From the NCBI GenBank assembly GCA_030737875.1, contig CM060915.1, forward strand, positions 357,117,863-357,181,862: 64,000 nt of DNA, in the 5' to 3' direction. Each line of letters starts with the position of its first letter. The stretch's first letter is position 1. The notes below the pieces were generated by a model. The model was not told the DNA's origin. It saw only the letters and a program-made list of their open reading frames with translations, and made no database searches. This DNA is from Allium sativum (lineage: Eukaryota > Streptophyta > Magnoliopsida > Asparagales > Amaryllidaceae). Of the stretch, positions 61,024 to 64,000 are shown piece after piece. The translations under genes and the position numbers were made by a program.

Positions 61024-61418
61024 GGACCCTAATACCTAGCCTAAATCAACATAAATCATTCCTACAACTAAACTATGCCAAAATGTTTAATCATGGCCTC
61101 CACCCTCTTGTCATAGTCTCCATCTTCATTCATATGAGAGTTCCTAAGCTTGTTTGAGAGTTTCAAAGCTTGATTCAAGGCCAAAGTTCAATCTTTCTTC
61201 ATTAAAACGAGGATCTTTCTTCATCAAATCAAAGGAGCTTCTTGGAGCTTGTATTCATTTGGGGTCTTTAGAGTTGCTAGTGGCTTCGTCTCAATCTTAT
61301 TTTATTTTATAAGTCTTCATAGCATTGTAAGCCCTATTCTACTCTTAGATTCTAACTATGAAGTTAAATATGACATGTTGCAAGTTTGAGTTTGGGCCTA
61401 AGTATGATTTGTGCTTTT

Positions 61419-61590
61419 ATTCTATCGTGTTATGCATCGATTTATTCTATGCATGTTTGTAAAGCTATCACCTTGACTTTGTTCATAGAAAGCTATGAGA
61501 TTTGATTCTATCATGTTATGCATAGATTTATTCTATGCATGTTTGTAAAGCTATCACCTTGACTTTGTGTATAGAAAGCTATGAGCTTTG
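61419..61590. repeat. 86-bp tandem duplication
   Basis: ATTCTATCgTGTTATGCATc through AGAAAGCTATGAGaTTTG occurs twice in tandem (61419-61504 and 61505-61590) with few changes. Confidence 0.85.
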
Positions 61591-62253
61591 ATTTGAAATG
61601 TTGCATAAAGCAACATAGAAACTCTCATAACCCTTATGTTATCTTGCATATGATGTTATATGCGAATCACTAGCTATCATCCTATGACATTTATGGCCAT
61701 GTCTCACCTATTATGCTAAAGTTGATATCATGCATGTTTTGAGGCTTATAATGTAATATGCAAGTTTATGAACACATTTGCCTCATATGCCACCATGTTT
61801 AACTTGTGGCCAAACCTTATTAATTATGTCATGCTTCTAAAGTTCCCCCTTTTTAGATCTATTTGCGTTTATGCGAACTTACATGCGATGGGGTTACGCT
61901 ATGGGTAAACTAAAATGACATAAAATCATGACTTGAAAAATGACATGAAATATGACATGTGATTATGCTTGGAACATGAACATGGACTTGGACATGACTT
62001 CTAGAAAACATGAGAATGGCCAACTCGAGGTTGGGTTGAGTTTGTAGCATAAATCTACCCGGAACCGACCGGCTTAACTAGTGGCTACAAGCAATAGGAC
62101 CCAATGTGAGTAGTTGGTCATGTCGCACTTGAAACCCGAGGTTAGACTAGGTTGTGGTGTAAAGCTACCCGGACCCGCCCGGCTTAACTAGTAACCACAA
62201 CGAGGTCTAATGTGAGAGGTTGGGAGCATTAAATTAATTAATGCCACATGATA

Positions 62254-62413
62254 GGGTTAAGTCATGGACCACTTGAATACTTAACCAATTAAACACAATG
62301 GGTTGGTAGGGTTAAGTCATGGGCTACTTGGATACTTAACCAATTAAACACGATGTATTGATATGGTTAAGTCATGAACTGCTTGGATACACTTGACCAA
62401 CTCAATACATGGT
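62254..62413. repeat. Three-copy tandem repeat, 54-57 bp
   Basis: Units start GGGTTAAGTCATGGACCACT (62254), then at about 62308 and 62365, each followed by ACTTAACCAATTAAACACaA or a diverged form. Confidence 0.8.
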
Positions 62414-63258
62414 TAGGATAGGGTTAACCACATTTAACCCTCTTGAAATCCTAGTCATGAGGTCCTTTTCAGCAGTAACCCACTTGGGAGTATCATGGGT
62501 ATCCTGGACTAGGCTAGGGTGGGGCACGCTTACTGGACTGATTGTAAGAGACCAAAAGAGACGGCTGAATGGTGCACCGGTTGTTCAGGCGGACCATGAT
62601 CGTGCACATTAAGTCCGGAGTTGAACATGGGCACCAGTAGGTTTAGACTGTGCGTGCTTGAATTGTGTCTGTGGTTTACACCTTAGGGCTGGATACACCC
62701 TGGGGTGGACCTTGCACAGTTAACTACATTCCATGATTAAGCCGTATGACACCGATACACGACGAGTTAGGCTTATAGGGAGCCGATCGACTAGACCGAG
62801 TAGTTGGACCTTGATTTAGGTCACCTCATGATATTGGGCCAGCTTTGGGCCAAGGGATCATTTCTTGTTTATACTTGACATGGATTGGAATACTAGTACA
62901 CACTTGGTGCAACTTAACCTTGTATACGCGATGCCACACTTGATCTATCTTGTTAACTTTTCACCATGCCAGTTATCACCCTATATTTCATCTCTGCTTT
63001 ACATGTCCAGTTAACTTTATTAGTTTTTATACTAATAGTAGGTAGGACTTACCAGTCTTTTTGACTGACCCGTTTCCTTTCGCCTCTTTTCTTCCATTCC
63101 CCCCCCGGTTTACAGGGTGGGAACACTGGTACCTAGCTTGGATCTTTAGCTGCTTTTCTGGATAGCTCATGTACGGTTTGGACTTGAGCATGCTATGGCT
63201 TTATTCTACTTTGGGGATAGTTACTTTATGTTATTTCCAGTTTTCAGTTTATGTTTCT

Positions 63259-64000
63259 TGTAACGACCCGACTTTTCGACCCTCGAATGTCGACACTAAT
63301 ACACCCACGGTATTCATGTGCCGAGCACCCAAGTGTCGGAAAGACGAAAAGTTAGGGTGAAATAAAATAAAAAGAAAATAGACTAAGGAAGAAGAGGACA
63401 CAATATCAGAATCTCACAACGGAACGATAACATATAATATAAAGAATGATTTACAAAATAAACTGTATGTTTACAACTATCAGAGAAGACCAACCTATCA
63501 TCAACTTGAACAGTCATAACAACATGTCCTCATCACTGTTGATGTACAACATATAATGCAGCGGATATAAAAAGTACGGTAAGTTGAACTCCAACTCTCT
63601 TCCAGAAGCTCCAAAGCATCCAAAGTAAAACCTGCTATACTCAGTCTATTCGAAGGAGTACGTGGGGGTTTTAGGGAAAACAGAAACTAAGCGTCAGACA
63701 TCAGTCTGGTATGAGAAACTCAAGGTACATATTGCATGTAACAACACTGAGGGAACTGTGCAGATTACCGCTCCGGTTTTCCCCTCAATTGAAACCAACC
63801 ATTTATTATGAGAAGTATAGTTGTATTATAAATAATGTCTAGGGTGTAGAATATAAATAAATTCACATAGAAGGAATGGTTACATTGGTTACATTCAACA
63901 ACTATTAAGTGTACAAACAAAACCGATAAGGCACGTTCGCATATTGGATTTTCCATCGGAGATCTCTCAATATAGATCCGAACTCCATGCACAAGGGTCA
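63259..64000 (+). mobile_element. Start of a Gypsy-type LTR, cut by the window end
   Basis: Starts TGTAACGACCCGACTTTTCG and carries GCAGCGGATATAAAAAGTAC (near 63558) and a CTATACTCAGTCTATTCGAA block (near 63635). These landmarks resemble those of the minus-strand LTR relics at 560-2276 and 5090-6666. The element continues beyond the window. Confidence 0.6.

Larger units (their letters stand above)
60546..63258 (+). mobile_element. Gypsy-type LTR or LTR-derived sequence
   Basis: Starts TGTAATAACCCGTATTTTTA, a Gypsy (Tekay/Del-like) LTR start. A TATA box lies at 61017-61023. Internal repeats include a GTCGAC cluster (60811-60895), an 86-bp direct duplication (61419-61590) and three copies of a 54-57 bp unit (62254-62413). 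No pol ORF was found. The right end is not clear: the next LTR-like start is at 63259. Confidence 0.5.

Overview
This window looks like nuclear DNA of a flowering plant, probably a eudicot. It is AT-rich, carries one host gene with many introns, and is otherwise packed with LTR retrotransposons, small non-autonomous DNA transposons and decayed repeats. No bacterial-style operon, CRISPR array, rRNA or tRNA gene was seen. The species cannot be named from the sequence alone.

The one clear cellular gene is a plant calreticulin of the CRT3 type on the minus strand (53397 down to 41428). All 14 coding exons can be placed and they join in frame to about 436 residues. The protein has a signal peptide, a calreticulin N-domain, a P-domain, an Arg-rich C-domain and an HDEL ending. 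The HDEL is split by the last intron: His ends exon 13, and the 12-nt exon 14 supplies Asp-Glu-Leu-stop. Intron 12 is about 8.0 kb because of nested insertions: a PIF/Harbinger-like element carrying a broken Myb/SANT-like gene (41816-49234), inside it a Copia element (43170-49187), and inside that a 381-bp hAT-type MITE (47965-48345) with a perfect 8-bp target duplication.

Layout. 1-6861: decayed LTRs of a TGTAACGACCC-type Gypsy family on the minus strand, around a 1.2-kb degenerate GAATTTGAAATA-like tract. 6862-17737: a young Sirevirus-like Copia element with 3.17-kb LTRs and one intact 485-aa truncated gag-type ORF but no pol. 17743-23129: decayed LTR remnants, a Copia RNase H fragment and one copy of a 328-bp dispersed repeat. 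23130-29980: AT-rich intergenic DNA with a minisatellite, a 0.6-kb tandem duplication, a one-exon remnant of a 3-ketodihydrosphingosine reductase gene and a hAT-type element. 29983-35631: a minus-strand Copia element with nearly identical LTRs but a broken interior. 35632-41427: no recognisable gene, plus the second copy of the 328-bp repeat. 41428-53397: CRT3 and its nested insertions. 54486-54904: another hAT MITE, about 1.1 kb upstream of CRT3. 56395-60545: a Sirevirus-like Copia that has lost gag, protease and half of integrase. 60546-64000: two Gypsy-type LTRs, the second running off the window.

The pieces do not form a pathway. The story is one ER lectin-chaperone gene that apparently tolerates a large intronic insertion, set among successive waves of transposons, several of them non-autonomous derivatives.
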